Of a DNA stretch of 31,763 nucleotides, positions 1 through 10,849 are shown one piece after another (position 1 is the stretch's first letter; the number at the start of each line of letters is the position of its first letter). The position numbers were made by a program, and so were the translations under genes. A model generated the notes under the pieces. It was not told the origin of the DNA and did no database searches. It was given only the letters and a program-made list of their open reading frames with translations. Source of the stretch: Cristatella mucedo (taxonomy: Eukaryota; Bryozoa; Phylactolaemata; Cristatellidae); assembly GCA_009760855.2 (NCBI GenBank), contig WPIO01000522.1, positions 1 through 31,763 of the forward strand, in the 5' to 3' direction.

Positions 1-1160
1 GTTTAGCGTTTAGTGTTTACCGTTTAGGGTTCAGGGTGTAGGGTTTAGATTTTAGGGTTTAGGGTTCAGGGTTTAGGGTTACGGTATTAGGGTTTAGGGT
101 TTTTAGTTTAGGGTTAAGGGTTTAGGGTTAAGGGTAAAGGGTTTAGGGTTTAGGGTATAGGGTTTAGGGTTTAGGGTTTAGGGTTTAGGGTTTAGGGTTT
201 AGGGTTTAGGGTTTAGGGTTTAGGGTTTAGGGTTTAGGGTTTAGGGTTTAGGGTTTAGGGTTTAGGGTTTAGGGTTTAGGGTTTAGGGTTTAGGGTTTAG
301 GGTTTAGGGTTTAGGGTTTAGGGTTTAGGGTTTAGGGTTTAGGGTTTAGGGTTTAGGGTTTAGGGTTTAGGGTTTAGGGTTTAGGGTTTAGGGTTTAGGG
401 TTTAGGGTTTAGGGTTTATGGTTTAGGGTTTAGAGTTTAGGGTTTAGGGTTTAGGGTTAAGTGTTTAGGGTTTAGCGTTTAGTGTTTACCGTTTAGGGTT
501 CAGGGTGTAGGGTTTAGAATTTAGGGTTTAGGGTTCAGGGTTTAGGGTTTAGGGTTTAGGGTTTAGGGTTTAGGGTTTAGGGTTAAGGGTTTAGGGTTAA
601 GGGTTAAGGGTTAGGGTTTAGGGTTTTGGGTTTAGGGTTTAGGGTTTAGGGTTTAGGGTTTAGGGTTTAGGGTTTAGGGTTTAGGGTTTAGGGTTTAGGG
701 TTTAGGGTTTAGGGTTTAGGGTTTAGGGTTTAGGGTTTAGGGTTTAGGGTTTAGGGTTTAGGGTTTAGGTTTAGGGTTTAGGGTTTAGGGTTTAGGGTTT
801 AGGGTTTAGGGTTTAGGGTTTAGGGTTTAGGGTTTAGGGTTTAGGGTTTAGGGTTTAGGGTTTAGGGTTTAGGGTTTAGGGTTTAGGGTTTAGGGTTTAG
901 GGTTTAGGGTTTAGGGTTTAGGGTTTAGGGTTTAGGGTTTAGGGTTTAGGGTTTAGGGTTTAGAGTTTAGGGTTTAGGGTTTAGGGTTTAGGGTTTAGGG
1001 TTTAAGGTTTAGGGTTTAGGGTTTAGGGTTTTGGGTTTAGGGTTTAGGGTTTAGGGTTTAGGGTTTAGGGTTTAGGGTTTAGGGTTTAGGGTTTAGGGTT
1101 TAGGGTTTAGGGTTCTGGGTCTTGCGTATACGGTTTAGGGTTTAGATTTTCGGGATCAGG
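1..1160 (+). repeat. TTTAGGG telomere-type array, interstitial orientation
   Basis: More than 1.1 kb of seven-base TTTAGGG units. Long perfect runs cover about 170-415 and 640-1110, and variant units (TTTAGCG, TTTAGTG, TTCAGGG, TTAAGGG) lie at 1-150 and 425-620. The right edge decays into unique sequence at about 1110-1160. The G-rich strand reads 5' to 3' from the window edge into the interior. A true left chromosome end should read CCCTAAA on this strand, so as oriented the array is interstitial, inverted or misjoined. It continues to base 1 and may extend beyond the window. Confidence 0.95.
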
Positions 1161-3229
1161 GTTTGCTCATAGAATGCCTTTGAATGCCACTTGCCTAAAA
1201 CTGTATGACTGGATATGGGCGCAGCGGATGATTAAGACGAGAAATGATTGATCATGTAGTGGCACTGTTTTACCACTAACTCGCCAAACATTGCCGCATT
1301 CTTTGTTCACGCGGTTAGAAAGCAAATGAGTTTGCCACAGATTACGTGCCAACATCTAGACCAGTACATGTATTAGGATGCTTATTAGCCGATTTTGGTG
1401 CGTATAAATCGATTTTGATTTCATTGCAGAAGCTGATGCTTAATTTTAGGCCTCCTTAGTACTTACTGGAAGAATTAGTTTTGGATAGACTGGCATAACG
1501 GTGATAACTAAGGCAAAGCTTGCTCATATGATACAAAACTGAAACCAATATTGTACGTTGCATGCGGCTCACTATCAGATTTCCTTGACAAACCTGCAAG
1601 ATTCCGCTACCGTGGTGGACCCCAGTTGACCGTCTAGAAAGAGACAAATTTGAAGAATTTGTTTTAATTTATATAAACGATACTCGCTTTGGCTATTAGA
1701 GTTCCAAAAATGAACGAAACCAGCATCTAAGTGAACGTAGGCGGACCATGTACGGCATTGATGCTGGTAGGTTCGTCGTTTGCGTTTCATATCGGTTAAG
1801 TTCAAAGCAGCTGATGTGTAAAGGACGCTTATTTTTAATATTTGCAATCAACAGGCACTTCTTAAGCAAACATATGTTCTGTGACAACATATTGGAAAGG
1901 TCTTCTAAATGCTGCAACAAGCCGGTGTATTTTAAGCTTCTTTTCAACTTGCTGTAACGTCCGTGAACGTTGCTACGCGCCTCACTAGTGGGATACAAGC
2001 TCTACGAAGACGAACTAAAACGAACTGGACACAGCGTCTCCTTGGACGTTTGCGTTTGAACGATAGCCGCCTAAATGAACAAATTCAGAAGAGCGGCTGG
2101 TACGATTATTCGGCTGTGGTTGAGTACTTCCGATAGTAATCCAAATACCGGAGTTTGAATGGTATTAAAAGGTAGGGACGCAACCTTAACCTGTATTCCC
2201 TTCTTACGTGTGAGCCAGTGCAGGTCAATTTAACTTTCTGTGATGTGACAATTGTCAGGCACTATATTGACAAGCATAGCTGCACAGCTTTGCACCAACT
2301 AAAAGTGAGTAATTGCACAACCTAGTAGACAAGCATTTATTGGCTTCACGTAAGTCGCAATAGTTGGGACACAATTCGTAGTATTATTCCCGTATGAGTA
2401 AGTACGGATTCTAGGAATGCTTAAATCGAGCTCCAGAATTCCGATTTGGCCGTGAAAATAATGTGGTCGACAAATGCATGGTATCTTTGGAATATGGCAC
2501 CTATAGTACTTGACTTTTCAACAAGAGATACCAGGTGGTTCTGATATTGGCTGTTACGCTTCCTACTTCTAAACTGACACTTGTTTTTGCTACAACCAGA
2601 TATTTTAATCTTTCGCTGGATGTTTTACAACGGTGTGCGGCTATTCATTGTAGAGTATGTGAATACTTCAACCAAGACCGTTTGGGTGGCCTGTGTGATG
2701 GCTCAATGTAAAGGTACGATTGTCTGTAAACATGCATGCCTAGATTGTGCTCAGGGATCGAAATAGCAAGAAGGAAAATGCAATTCGTGAAAAGAACATG
2801 ACAGAGTAAATTGGCTGGAGTAACCTCGTACTTGAGGTCGTCCAGCAGGTATTCTTCGTTGGTTCGTATTTTCTATAGACTCTGCCACTGCTTTATTACC
2901 GTAGAAAATTACACTAATAAAATGCTAGCTAATGTCACGGCTTCTTGTGTATAGCAACAACAGATCTGTAAATGCGATCAATTCCAATTGAAAAGACAAT
3001 AAGTAAATAGAGTACAAAGAATTCGAACCCAGGATTTTCCTTCCCGCGTCTGAAGAAGCATTCGCCTTGATAGTTAGCAATGGGGCTCACTGAGTCAATA
3101 CTGGTCAGCCCCAGTTGTACTCAGGCGAGGATTCCAGTGGCTCACGAAGGACTTTGCAATCAGTGGCGTCGCACCCTGCCAAAGGTTTGGTCAAATCAAG
3201 CAGAATACTGTACGCACTTTAGCGACACT
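1161..3229. other. Non-coding stretch next to the telomere-type array
   Basis: About 2 kb with stops in all frames and only short open frames (100 codons at most) that overlap on both strands and match no family I recognise. Composition is ordinary (roughly 40% GC by eye). The one item I can point to is a possible tRNA-like SINE remnant on the minus strand near 3020-3110, listed separately. I see no convincing gene, promoter or terminator. Confidence 0.6.
3018..3110 (-). repeat. Possible degraded tRNA-derived SINE head
   Basis: On the minus strand a B-box-like GGGTTCGAATTC (about 3020-3035) lies downstream of a weak A-box-like stretch. The spacing suits a tRNA-like head with a long variable arm. 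The body and tail are not recognisable, so this is weaker than the SINE near 25.8 kb. It could be chance, because B-box-like words are short. Confidence 0.3.
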
Positions 3230-4830
3230 ACATAGATTTTTGTGCAGCCCAAACGAGTTTAAAACTGAGAAGTGATTAGCCTTTAATCCGGACTGAAACT
3301 TATTTATAACTTATGGCTCCTGGCAGTAGCAAACATTTTCAGCATGGATGGAGAACGAAATGTAAAATTTCCAGCGAACAGGCATTCTTCTTACATTGGG
3401 GTACGAATGTCACAATATGGGTCAAGTCATTTTTCATTGGAAAGTTTAAGGTCGCTTACAAAGCTAGGATACCTGTATTCTGTGTTGATCACATAGACTA
3501 AGATGAAAGTGGCTAAGCCACCACAAGTATCAGTAAGTAAGAAGCACACCACGGAGACGTGAAGAAGACGAGTTATAGTAGATTTTGGCATTTTTGGATT
3601 TTGCACCAGCGATTCAGAAACCATTTTGTAAAAGCTGGCATTTGGCATTTCTTGGAATCAACTGGTACGACCAACCCTTGTCTGCGTAAGCCTGGTGAAT
3701 GGTAGTTCGTTCTGATCTTGTACACTCCTTCCCAAGTTTGAGCTTACTACGCCTTGCTGCTACTTCCACGTTTGCAGAAATTCGAGACCATCAGGGCAAA
3801 GATGCCTATTACGTGAAGTATGTGGTACACTTTTTAGACCGGTCGGCGATGTCGCACTCTTGTATTCTGCCACTAATTTCCAGTTAAATATATGTTGAGC
3901 TTCAATGACAATAAAGATCTTAATGCTATGACACATTAGGTGGTGGTAATTTGAGTACATGGATAATGTAATAATATTAATAATAATGCACTTGATAAAG
4001 CTCCCTCAGAGAACTTAATCTCTTTTTAGGCGCTTTACATTTGCTGCACAGGGAAATGCAATTGAATAGTAAATAAAATTATGCTTGAAAAACGAACAAA
4101 ATGAATAATATGGTTAGGGTTGACATTCAAGGGATCAGCATGCAAAAGTGGTTAGTGGCAGCGTGCACATGTTTGATGTAAAATAGGGCTTCCAATGTTG
4201 ATTACACCGAATCGGCAGTTGATCCAACGAACAGGATTCTATAATTACAGGTTTTACTAGCAGCCACATGTGTGCTAACATTTGTCTTGTTCGTGACCGT
4301 ATTTTGGAGTGAAAGCTTGCAAGTGAGCATCAAGAGAAAAACTGAGGCTGCAAGTGCATGAAAATCTTTACATTAACGTTCAGTTTAGCCTTTAGAAAAT
4401 ACTGAAATCACTATAACGCTAAACAATAGACATCTGGCATGCAGAATGAATATGAGTTCCGAGAGGTTTCTGATAGAGAAGGACTTGCTACCTGGTCAGT
4501 GATACATTACTAGTACCGTTGGCAGATTTGTGCCGGAACTAACTAAAACTAGAGATTAAAGGAGACTGCATTCGCATTGAAACATGTATCCACCTACACC
4601 TTTTCAGGTGTCATTTAAATCTCTGCATTAGTCATTGACAGGAGATTTTGAGGTTCTATGGTGCTACCGTTTGCATCTCCATACTTCTCACCATCGTCCG
4701 ATTACAGAGAGTATCCCATAATAATGTTCATAATTACTAAGAATCTACAGGCGCTATTTCGTAAGTCTACCCCTGTATCCACTAGCTGCCGGTGTTTTAA
4801 GCTATTGGCTAGAGTTAAATAGCATGGAGG
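3230..4830 (+). repeat. Diverged segmental duplication, copy 1
   Basis: Aligns collinearly with about 5040-6450. Anchors include GGCTCCTGGCA (3313 and 5135), ATCAGGGC (3790 and 5612), AATATGAGTTC (about 4449 and 5989) and GAGGTTCTATGGT (about 4651 and 6191). The offset is about 1822 bp before the LINE fragment at 3963-4180 and about 1.6 kb immediately after it. The arms are clearly diverged, with many substitutions and small indels, so the duplication is old. No open frame is conserved between the copies, which suggests a non-coding subtelomeric repeat. Confidence 0.8.
3963..4180 (-). mobile_element. LINE 3' end fragment (CR1/L2-like), copy 1
   Basis: Reverse complement of the 3' untranslated region of the LINE at 26.1-26.9 kb. 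It carries the AGAGAACTTAATCTC box, the GAAATGCAATTGAATAGT block, the CATGCAAA block and an AATAATATTAATAATAAT tail. It is 5'-truncated inside the 3' UTR, so no coding remains. The paralogous segment at 5.75-5.80 kb lacks it, giving an empty site, and the roughly 213-bp offset change between the arms equals its length. Confidence 0.85.
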
Positions 4831-5039
4831 TGGGATGATTTATACATACACTGGTAGTCTTCCAAGAAGGACTGAGCTAGCACGACTGCACCTAGCACAA
4901 TACATTTCTAAAGCGGTGATTCGTGACAGACACACGAGTTCATCAACGGCAGCCGTGTCCGTCCAAAATATCTGTATCAAACTATTGAATTGAGCGGAAG
5001 ACAGAAGACTGAACAGGCACTGCTTAACCATTTTTGGCT
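4831..5039. other. Spacer between duplicated segments
   Basis: About 200 bp between the two segmental copies. It has no recognisable gene, repeat or RNA. A short minus-strand open frame crosses it but has no family features. Confidence 0.4.
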
Positions 5040-6450
5040 CACCAAAGCTTTTCTCATTAGTGACTTCAGGAGAGCCTATTTCAATGAGGATAAGAAGTGA
5101 CCTGAGGCAACGGAATTATGTATTGGGTTCTCGGCTCCTGGCATTACAGATCTGATCATCGTTCATGCAGGACGAAATGGAGCAGGTCCATCGAACCAGT
5201 ACTCTTCTTATAATGGTTAATGAATGTCACACTACCATCACTCGTGTCATTCTTTAATGGATACTTTAAGGTAGCTTACAAACTTAATTTAACTGTTTCT
5301 GTGTCGATAATGACCAAGTATATTGAGAATAAAGTTGCTTATTTAATCCTAGGATCAATTAGTAAGAAGCATACACGTTAGACAATTTGGAGAAAATTTA
5401 TAATACGTAGTGATATCTTACGGTTTTGTGCAAGCAATTCAGGAATATTTTTGAAGAAACAGGATTTACATTTTCTTGGATCGACTAGTATGATCAACCC
5501 CGGTCATCGTATGCCTGGTGATTGACAGTTTGTTGTGATCCTATACGTCAATCCCAAGCTTTAGCTTATTACACCTAGCTACTACTTTAACGTTTGCTGA
5601 AATCGTAGACTATCAGGGCGATGGCGCATATCATGTTTACTCAGTGGTTCACACTTTATGTGCAGGTCAGCAATTTCGCCCTCTAGCATTCTACCAATGA
5701 TTACGAGTTGAACTACGTTGAGTTCGACGGCTATAAAGATATTTATGTTACGGCAGCATTATGTCGTGGTAATTTCATAATTGCAGCTGTAAAAGAGGGC
5801 TCCCACAGTTGAATACAAAAAAAACAGTTGAATTGATTATCACCCGTTAAACTTGATGACTTGAATGTGTCCATCAAGGATTTTTTTATGAAATTGTCAC
5901 TATCATAAAATACCGGAGTTCCAGTTCTATTGTTAACTTTGAAACCCATAACCAAAGTCTCTGCCTGAAAATTGTTCGGATTAGTTAAATATGAGTTCAG
6001 AGAAGTTTCCGATAAATATGAACTTGGTACCTTGTTGGAGATACATTACTGCTACCATTGCTAGTTTTATACTGGTGCTACTTAAAACAACTGGTCCAGG
6101 GGATTGCATTCGCTTTGAAACTTGCATCCGCCTAACGTTATCAGGGTTTCATTCTTAACCCCCGGGATAGTCAGTTACAGAAGAATTGCGAGGTTCTATG
6201 GTACCACTGTTTGCTTCTCAATAATTTTAGTCACCATCACCCGATTAAAGAAAGTGTCCCATTATAAAGTAGGTAAATACTGCGAATTCAGGCGATTTGT
6301 CATCAGTCTACCACTGCAGCTGCTAGCTGCGTGTGTTCAAAGAATTATTATTCGCAACCGTATTGAACATTCAGTAGGGATGATTCACAAAAACACTTCT
6401 AGATTTCCAGGAATGACTGACACTAGCCCGTCTGCATATAGAAAAATAAA
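5040..6450 (+). repeat. Diverged segmental duplication, copy 2
   Basis: Second copy of the 3230-4830 segment, in the same orientation. It lacks the LINE fragment found in copy 1, so it preserves the pre-insertion state. A 111-codon open frame at 6122-6457 lies in the best-aligned part. The matching stretch of copy 1 is not open, so I do not treat it as a gene. Confidence 0.8.
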
Positions 6451-6508
6451 ATTCTGATGCGGTGTTTCATACCGACACACCTGCAGCTCACGGCTCGTGG
6501 CTACGGGC

Positions 6509-6552
6509 TTAGGGTTTAGTGTTTAGTGTTTAGAGTTTAGTGCTAAGCGTTT
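6509..6552 (+). repeat. Short degenerate TTTAGGG-like array
   Basis: Six or so imperfect heptamers (TTAGGGTTTAGTGTTTAGTG followed by TTTAGAG and TTTAGTG) lie immediately right of segmental copy 2. They have the same strand orientation as the array at 1-1160. The units are as worn as the edge units of that array, which fits an old interstitial remnant. Confidence 0.75.
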
Positions 6553-7185
6553 AATTTGTGTAGTTCAGGCCTAACCAGTCATTCAATCATTACTGTTTTA
6601 GTTTCTTCATTTCTATGTTCTCCATGTTGTCTGATAAATATGGACCCAAAGTATTAGACGATTATGAAGGCAAACGGATATGAAAAAAAACAGAAAATGT
6701 AGAAAACTAGCAAATACTACTTCGCTTAAAGGCAATTGCACAAACAAATATAGTTCCGTACACTTTTTACTGTACGAAGTCTTCAAAATAACGTATTCTA
6801 AAATCATACTATCGTATCGATGGCATGCAGTGCTATTAGCTAATCTTGTTATAAACGATTTATAAAATAGTCATTTGAATTTGTCGTGGCTTTTTTCCCG
6901 GTGCAATTATGTGTTCCCTTTGTCGTTGGCAGGATATTTTTTCGGGGAAATGAGTATGGCTTATTCTTTTTGGGGCTTTTTTTGTGGGAGTGCATACCTC
7001 CTTTAAAACCCGATTCCTTGGGAGGTAGTGCCTGAATTCAATTTGCCATCAAACCCTGGAACTTACTGACGACCGACATAAGAAAATGTCTTGACTACAC
7101 CACAATTAAAAAATTAAACATTGCTTAAAGTTGTCGCAGTCTGTATTGGTCTATGTGAGTTTTTCATTTTTGTGCTTGTCTATTC
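6553..7185. other. Intergenic, no gene recognised
   Basis: T-rich, ordinary host-like DNA. Short open frames on both strands overlap one another and have no domain features. Nothing supported. Confidence 0.4.
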
Positions 7186-7375
7186 TTACACAGTGCGTTG
7201 TGTAAGTAACCATGTGCGCATGTTGATCATGTGCACGTTGCCTCTAAACTTACAGTTCTTGTTATCATTAGGCTTGCCACAACTCACTCTTGGACCGTCC
7301 TTCCTTTGTAGACAATGTAAAGTGCTTAGAAAAAAATATTTCGTTCTCTGAGGCCGTACGAACCACAGCAATATT
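7186..7375 (+). mobile_element. Degenerate LINE 3' end fragment, copy 2
   Basis: Aligns with the LINE 3' UTR at 26.70-26.89 kb. The CATGTGCGCATGTTGATCAT stretch corresponds to the CATTTGCATGCTGACCCTGT region. The TTTGTAGACAATGTAAAGTG, GCTTAGAAAA and TTCTCTGAGG words match the terminal block, and an AATATTATTG tail follows. It is the most diverged of the clear copies. Open frames over this interval are accidental. Confidence 0.7.
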
Positions 7376-8458
7376 ATTGCTATGAGATTTTGTGGACTCT
7401 AGGTGAGTGGAACTCATTTGCTGATTGCACCACCTACTGATGACACGATTTAGGCACTCAAATTTAACACCTTATAGCTTTATTTCTGGTGTCCTTACAG
7501 GTATGCAGTTTCAGACTAACATTTATCAAGGAGTGTGGTACTACCAATCAACACACGATCATTTTGAAATGTCATTTCATAACCTGGTGTATAAAGGACA
7601 TGTTCAGCTTTATCTTGCTATCCTAGTCGTTTTACTGGCTATTTGAAAAGAAAGCATTACTACTTTGTGCAGCGATATAGGAAAACTGCATTCGACAGCT
7701 AATTTCTTCTATATTCCTCCACAATATGTGCCTTTTCGTCGGACGATAGGGGAAAAAAGTCACTCTTACTAATAGTGCGGCCACTAACAACCCAGGTTCG
7801 TGAGATTAATAACTTACTTTATTACTGACATCAATAGGAACAATTGCACTTCAGTAATTAACTAGTCAGTCACTGCAATTCTAGGTGCAAATTTCAGGCC
7901 ATGTTATAAAAATGTTTTTTGGCAAAGTATGTAGTGAGATTTATACGCCATAAACAAGAAGAATGAAGAGACATCTAGCATCAGTAAACCGTTTACTATG
8001 ATAGTGTGTAAAAATTCAATAATATCTAAGCACGATGTACTAACCATATGATTTAGTGGCTTTTGCATAACATTTTTATTTCTCCGGGCATAGCTACATC
8101 CGACCTCCCCTACCAACCAGTAAGAGGCAGGCAGCTACAACCATAAATTTAGGTCGCCAACTTAACAGGATTCCTCAGGTGGTACGACTTTATAAGATCA
8201 AGGTCGAATCTCAATAGTGACTTTCAACGTTTTGCTAATTTTAAAACTATTTGAGTGAAGCATATTCGTGTTGAGTGATAGGCTAATTTTTTCTAAGAGG
8301 CATTTCTTTTTAAACGCTTGAATTGACTGCCGTACAAAGCGATCTTTCACTGGTCGACCTATTACCTCTGCTTCACAGTAAAGTCTAATTTGACCGGCGT
8401 AAAATTTACACTTCTTTGCAAGTCTAAAGACTTACACCACATATGTGCTAATGCTTGC
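7376..8458. other. Intergenic, no gene recognised
   Basis: About 1.1 kb of host-like sequence without a supportable gene. One point of interest is CGATAGGGGAAAAAA at about 7745-7759. It resembles, in inverted orientation, the outer part of the hairpin arm at 24.39 kb. Confidence 0.4.
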
Positions 8459-8667
8459 TGATACTGTGCACGTTGCCACGAAACACATTTGCATGCTGAC
8501 CCTGTGCATGTCACCCCTAACAACGTAATTCATTTTGTTTCTTTATCAAACATGGTATTACTCACCATTCAATTGCATTTCCATTTGCGGCAAATGTAAA
8601 GTGCTTAGAGAGAGATTTGAGTTCTCTGAGGGCCGCTTAATAAAGTATATTATTATTATTATTATTA
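8459..8667 (+). mobile_element. LINE 3' end fragment, copy 3, with (ATT)n tail
   Basis: A strong match to the 3' UTR of the LINE at 26.70-26.89 kb: CATTTGCATGCTGACCCTGT, GTCACCCCTAAC, ACTCACCATTCAATTGCATT, GCAAATGTAAAGTGCTTAGA and GTTCTCTGAGG. It ends in a perfect (ATT)n run at about 8649-8667, a tail typical of CR1/L2-type target-primed insertion. It is 5'-truncated within the 3' UTR and lies only about 150 bp from the first viral coding remnant. Confidence 0.9.
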
Positions 8668-8770
8668 CTTGATTAAGACTACTTATAGTAATATTTTCAT
8701 ACTGTCTAACTCTGAGAACTCTTATAGCTCTTATAATTAGCGTTAACGTAAACTTAACTTATAACGTTAG

Positions 8771-8815
8771 CTTAACTTATAACTTGAGTTAGTTCAAGTT
8801 TATTCGTTAGTTAAG
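8771..8815. other. Nested inverted repeat at the left edge of the viral block
   Basis: CTTAACT (8771-8777) pairs with AGTTAAG (8809-8815), and inside it AACTTGA (8781-8787) pairs with TCAAGTT (8794-8800). Just upstream, AACTTATAACGTTAGCTTAA-type words repeat (8755-8780). It sits where AT-rich viral coding begins. It could be a terminator-like hairpin or junction debris; it is not long enough to call a terminal inverted repeat. Confidence 0.5.
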
Positions 8816-10090
8816 TCTTTTCTTCTTCGATCTTTCACTTGAAATATCAGCAAGTGTTCTGTGAATATTTCCTTTAGGAACTACACACGGTACCATAAGT
8901 CTCATTTTTGACATTGCAATTTTGAAAACAGTACAAACACTATCTCCATTAGCTACAGCACCACCTCTAGTAGTAATAGTATTAGCAGTATTACCAGCAA
9001 GACCAGATGTACCAAACATAATAGCATCATAATCAAATCCACCAACACGAGTCATTTCAAGTGTTAAAGGATTTACTATTTAACACCATTTAGCAACACT
9101 ATTTAACAAAACCTTATTAGTATAAGTAAATTCTACTGTACGTAAACCAATTTTATTTTGATCTGAATCAGATCCAAGCATAATTGGTGGTACTAATTTT
9201 TGTGATTATGAACTGCTTGTTTGAGTCAATCTTATAGTCGTTTTCCTATATCAAACTTAAAGAATTTCTATAAAAACTGTAATTTGTTGTGAATTAATAT
9301 ATAATAAATTTAGATTTTGATCAGTAATAGTAATTACTATATCAGAAATAGAATTACTAGCCATGTAGTGGTAGTCATTAATATATGGTTCATGGACCAT
9401 TTGTTTCCATGGATAGTTTTTCTTCCATTTAGAAAACTTGTTCCACTAGCAACCATAATACAGTTAACAAGTTTAAGATTTAGATCAGAAACAAAAACTT
9501 CATTTTCCAAAATAAACTTTGTGTTAGGTGCACAAACAACGGGAGTTTTATCAGGATACAATGTAGAGAAGTTTGTAGCAGTTGTATAAGCAGAACCAGT
9601 AAAACCAAGTATACTAGAAATATTAGACTTACTAGCAAGTAATGTTTAACCAACTGGCATTTTAATCCAAGAATTAGAAGTAGCAGTATCAATACCTAGT
9701 ATAAATGTATCTAATGTTGCACCTGATTGCGTAATAGAATTACTATTCATATCAGCAATACCAATGTTTACGTCATTTGAAATTGCATAATAAATTCTAC
9801 GCCTTATTGTTATTGTTTGTTCTGATCCACCTGACACGCTGTGAACAAAAGTATTATTAGTATCTTTAATATTTCTAATAGAATTAGTACCAACAAACTT
9901 CTGAAAAAACAAATCTTAAAATTTTTATTTTTTAATAATATGGCTGTGTTAATTTTACTTCTAATAGGATTAGTATTTCCAGTTATATTAAATAAATATT
10001 CTTCTTTACTTGCTTGACCAGATTTTCTAATACTTTCAACACTCTTTAATGTATCGTTAACATTTTTTAACAAACACTCATTTCTATATA
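8807..10090 (-). pseudogene. Unassigned virion-protein-like remnant, possibly capsid
   Basis: A chain of minus-strand frames with strong coding character: about 10073-9915, 9912-9646, 9561-9400, then 9181-8807. It is broken by an in-frame TAA near 9643, a TAA at 9080-9082 and frameshifts near 9910 and 9400. The chain is rich in Ser, Thr, Asn, Ile and Val, as beta-sandwich proteins are. Its last part contains SKMRLMVPCVVP, which recalls a stretch of Polinton-type double-jelly-roll capsid proteins, but this is a weak likeness. The chain ends at 8807 where host-like DNA begins, so the C-terminal part is probably lost. It may be two genes (a penton-like one followed by a capsid N-terminus). I do not assign a function. 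Confidence 0.4.
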
Positions 10091-10500
10091 GTATATATAA
10101 GAATGTTTATATTTGCAACATAAGACTTTAGAGCTTTTCTAGATCTAGCAAGATGATCAACAGCTGAACTAATAGAACTTATAACTCCTCAATTTCCACC
10201 AGCAAGTTCACGAAGCCATAAATCTATTTTATCAAATTCTTCTCTTTCACTACTTACAACTAATGGAATTAATTCTACTCCTTGACCGGTTGCTTCTGGG
10301 TTAAACTTTGGTTTAAGATACTTTAAAATTGTTTCTTCTATTTCTGTTCTTTTCTTCTTTTAATATAATTCTGAAAAGATATTGAAAAGAGCAACTTCAA
10401 ATTGTTTTTTCTTTTTTCATTAGGATGTATTATAGTATCTCTTACATTGCCAGATACATCACCTTTAGTAACAAGTTTAAGAAGAATATCTTTATCAGAA
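10050..10500 (-). pseudogene. Unrecognised viral protein, frameshifted
   Basis: Minus-strand coding continues below the 100-codon frame at 10502-10804, beginning just after its stop with a Ser-Asp-Lys-Asp-Ile motif. It runs through an A-rich slippery stretch near 10395-10410 where the frame changes, and carries an in-frame TGA in a Gly-Gly-Asn-stop-Gly context near 10190. It may be the C-terminal half of the upstream frame rather than a separate gene. Charged and helical overall, no known motif. Confidence 0.45.
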
Positions 10501-10501
10501 A

Positions 10502-10804
10502 TTATTTAGGAACAACAGTGTCAGCAATTGCAAGTGGTTCATCTTCTTTTATTTCTTCTATTTTTGCTTTTTTTCTTCTTTTTGTACCAGTTAAAGGATA
10601 AACATTAAGATTACCAGCAATGAACTTGCGAGTTTCTGTAAGATGTATCATTATTTTATTATTAGGTGCATATGTAACTGCTTCATTAATTATATTAAGA
10701 GCTTTTATACGATTTCCTTTACAGTATGCCTCAACAGATCTTTTAAAAGCTCTTGAAATATCTGGTGTTGACTTTTCTTCTATTGTTTTAGTGCTTAATC
10801 TCAT
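10502..10804 (-). CDS. Small basic hypothetical protein of the viral element
   Basis: A 100-residue frame with an ATG start and no internal stop. The N-terminal 50 residues look helical, with a TPR-like Ala/Asn pattern (AFKRSVEAYCKGNRIKALNI). A basic cluster GTKRRKKAK at about residues 73-81, followed by an acidic stretch, resembles a nuclear localisation signal. It lies in the same transcriptional direction as the ATPase and is read after it. It is one of the few frames here that survives whole, though it may originally have continued into the broken frame downstream. I do not recognise the family. Confidence 0.55.
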   Translation of the reverse strand: MRLSTKTIEEKSTPDISRAFKRSVEAYCKGNRIKALNIINEAVTYAPNNKIMIHLTETRKFIAGNLNVYPLTGTKRRKKAKIEEIKEDEPLAIADTVVPK

Positions 10805-10849
10805 ACTTTTTTATTTCTTCTATATATTTTAGTATATTTTAAACTGCTC

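Noticed and set aside
1-1160. True chromosome terminus
   Set aside because: The strand orientation is opposite to that of a left-end telomere, and worn units are present at both edges.
6122-6457. 111-codon open frame in segmental copy 2
   Set aside because: The aligned part of copy 1 is not open and the residues are not conserved, so it looks like a chance frame.
9317-9589. 90-codon plus-strand open frame in the left viral block
   Set aside because: It is antisense to the minus-strand virion-protein remnant, which shows the stronger coding pattern in continuous segments.
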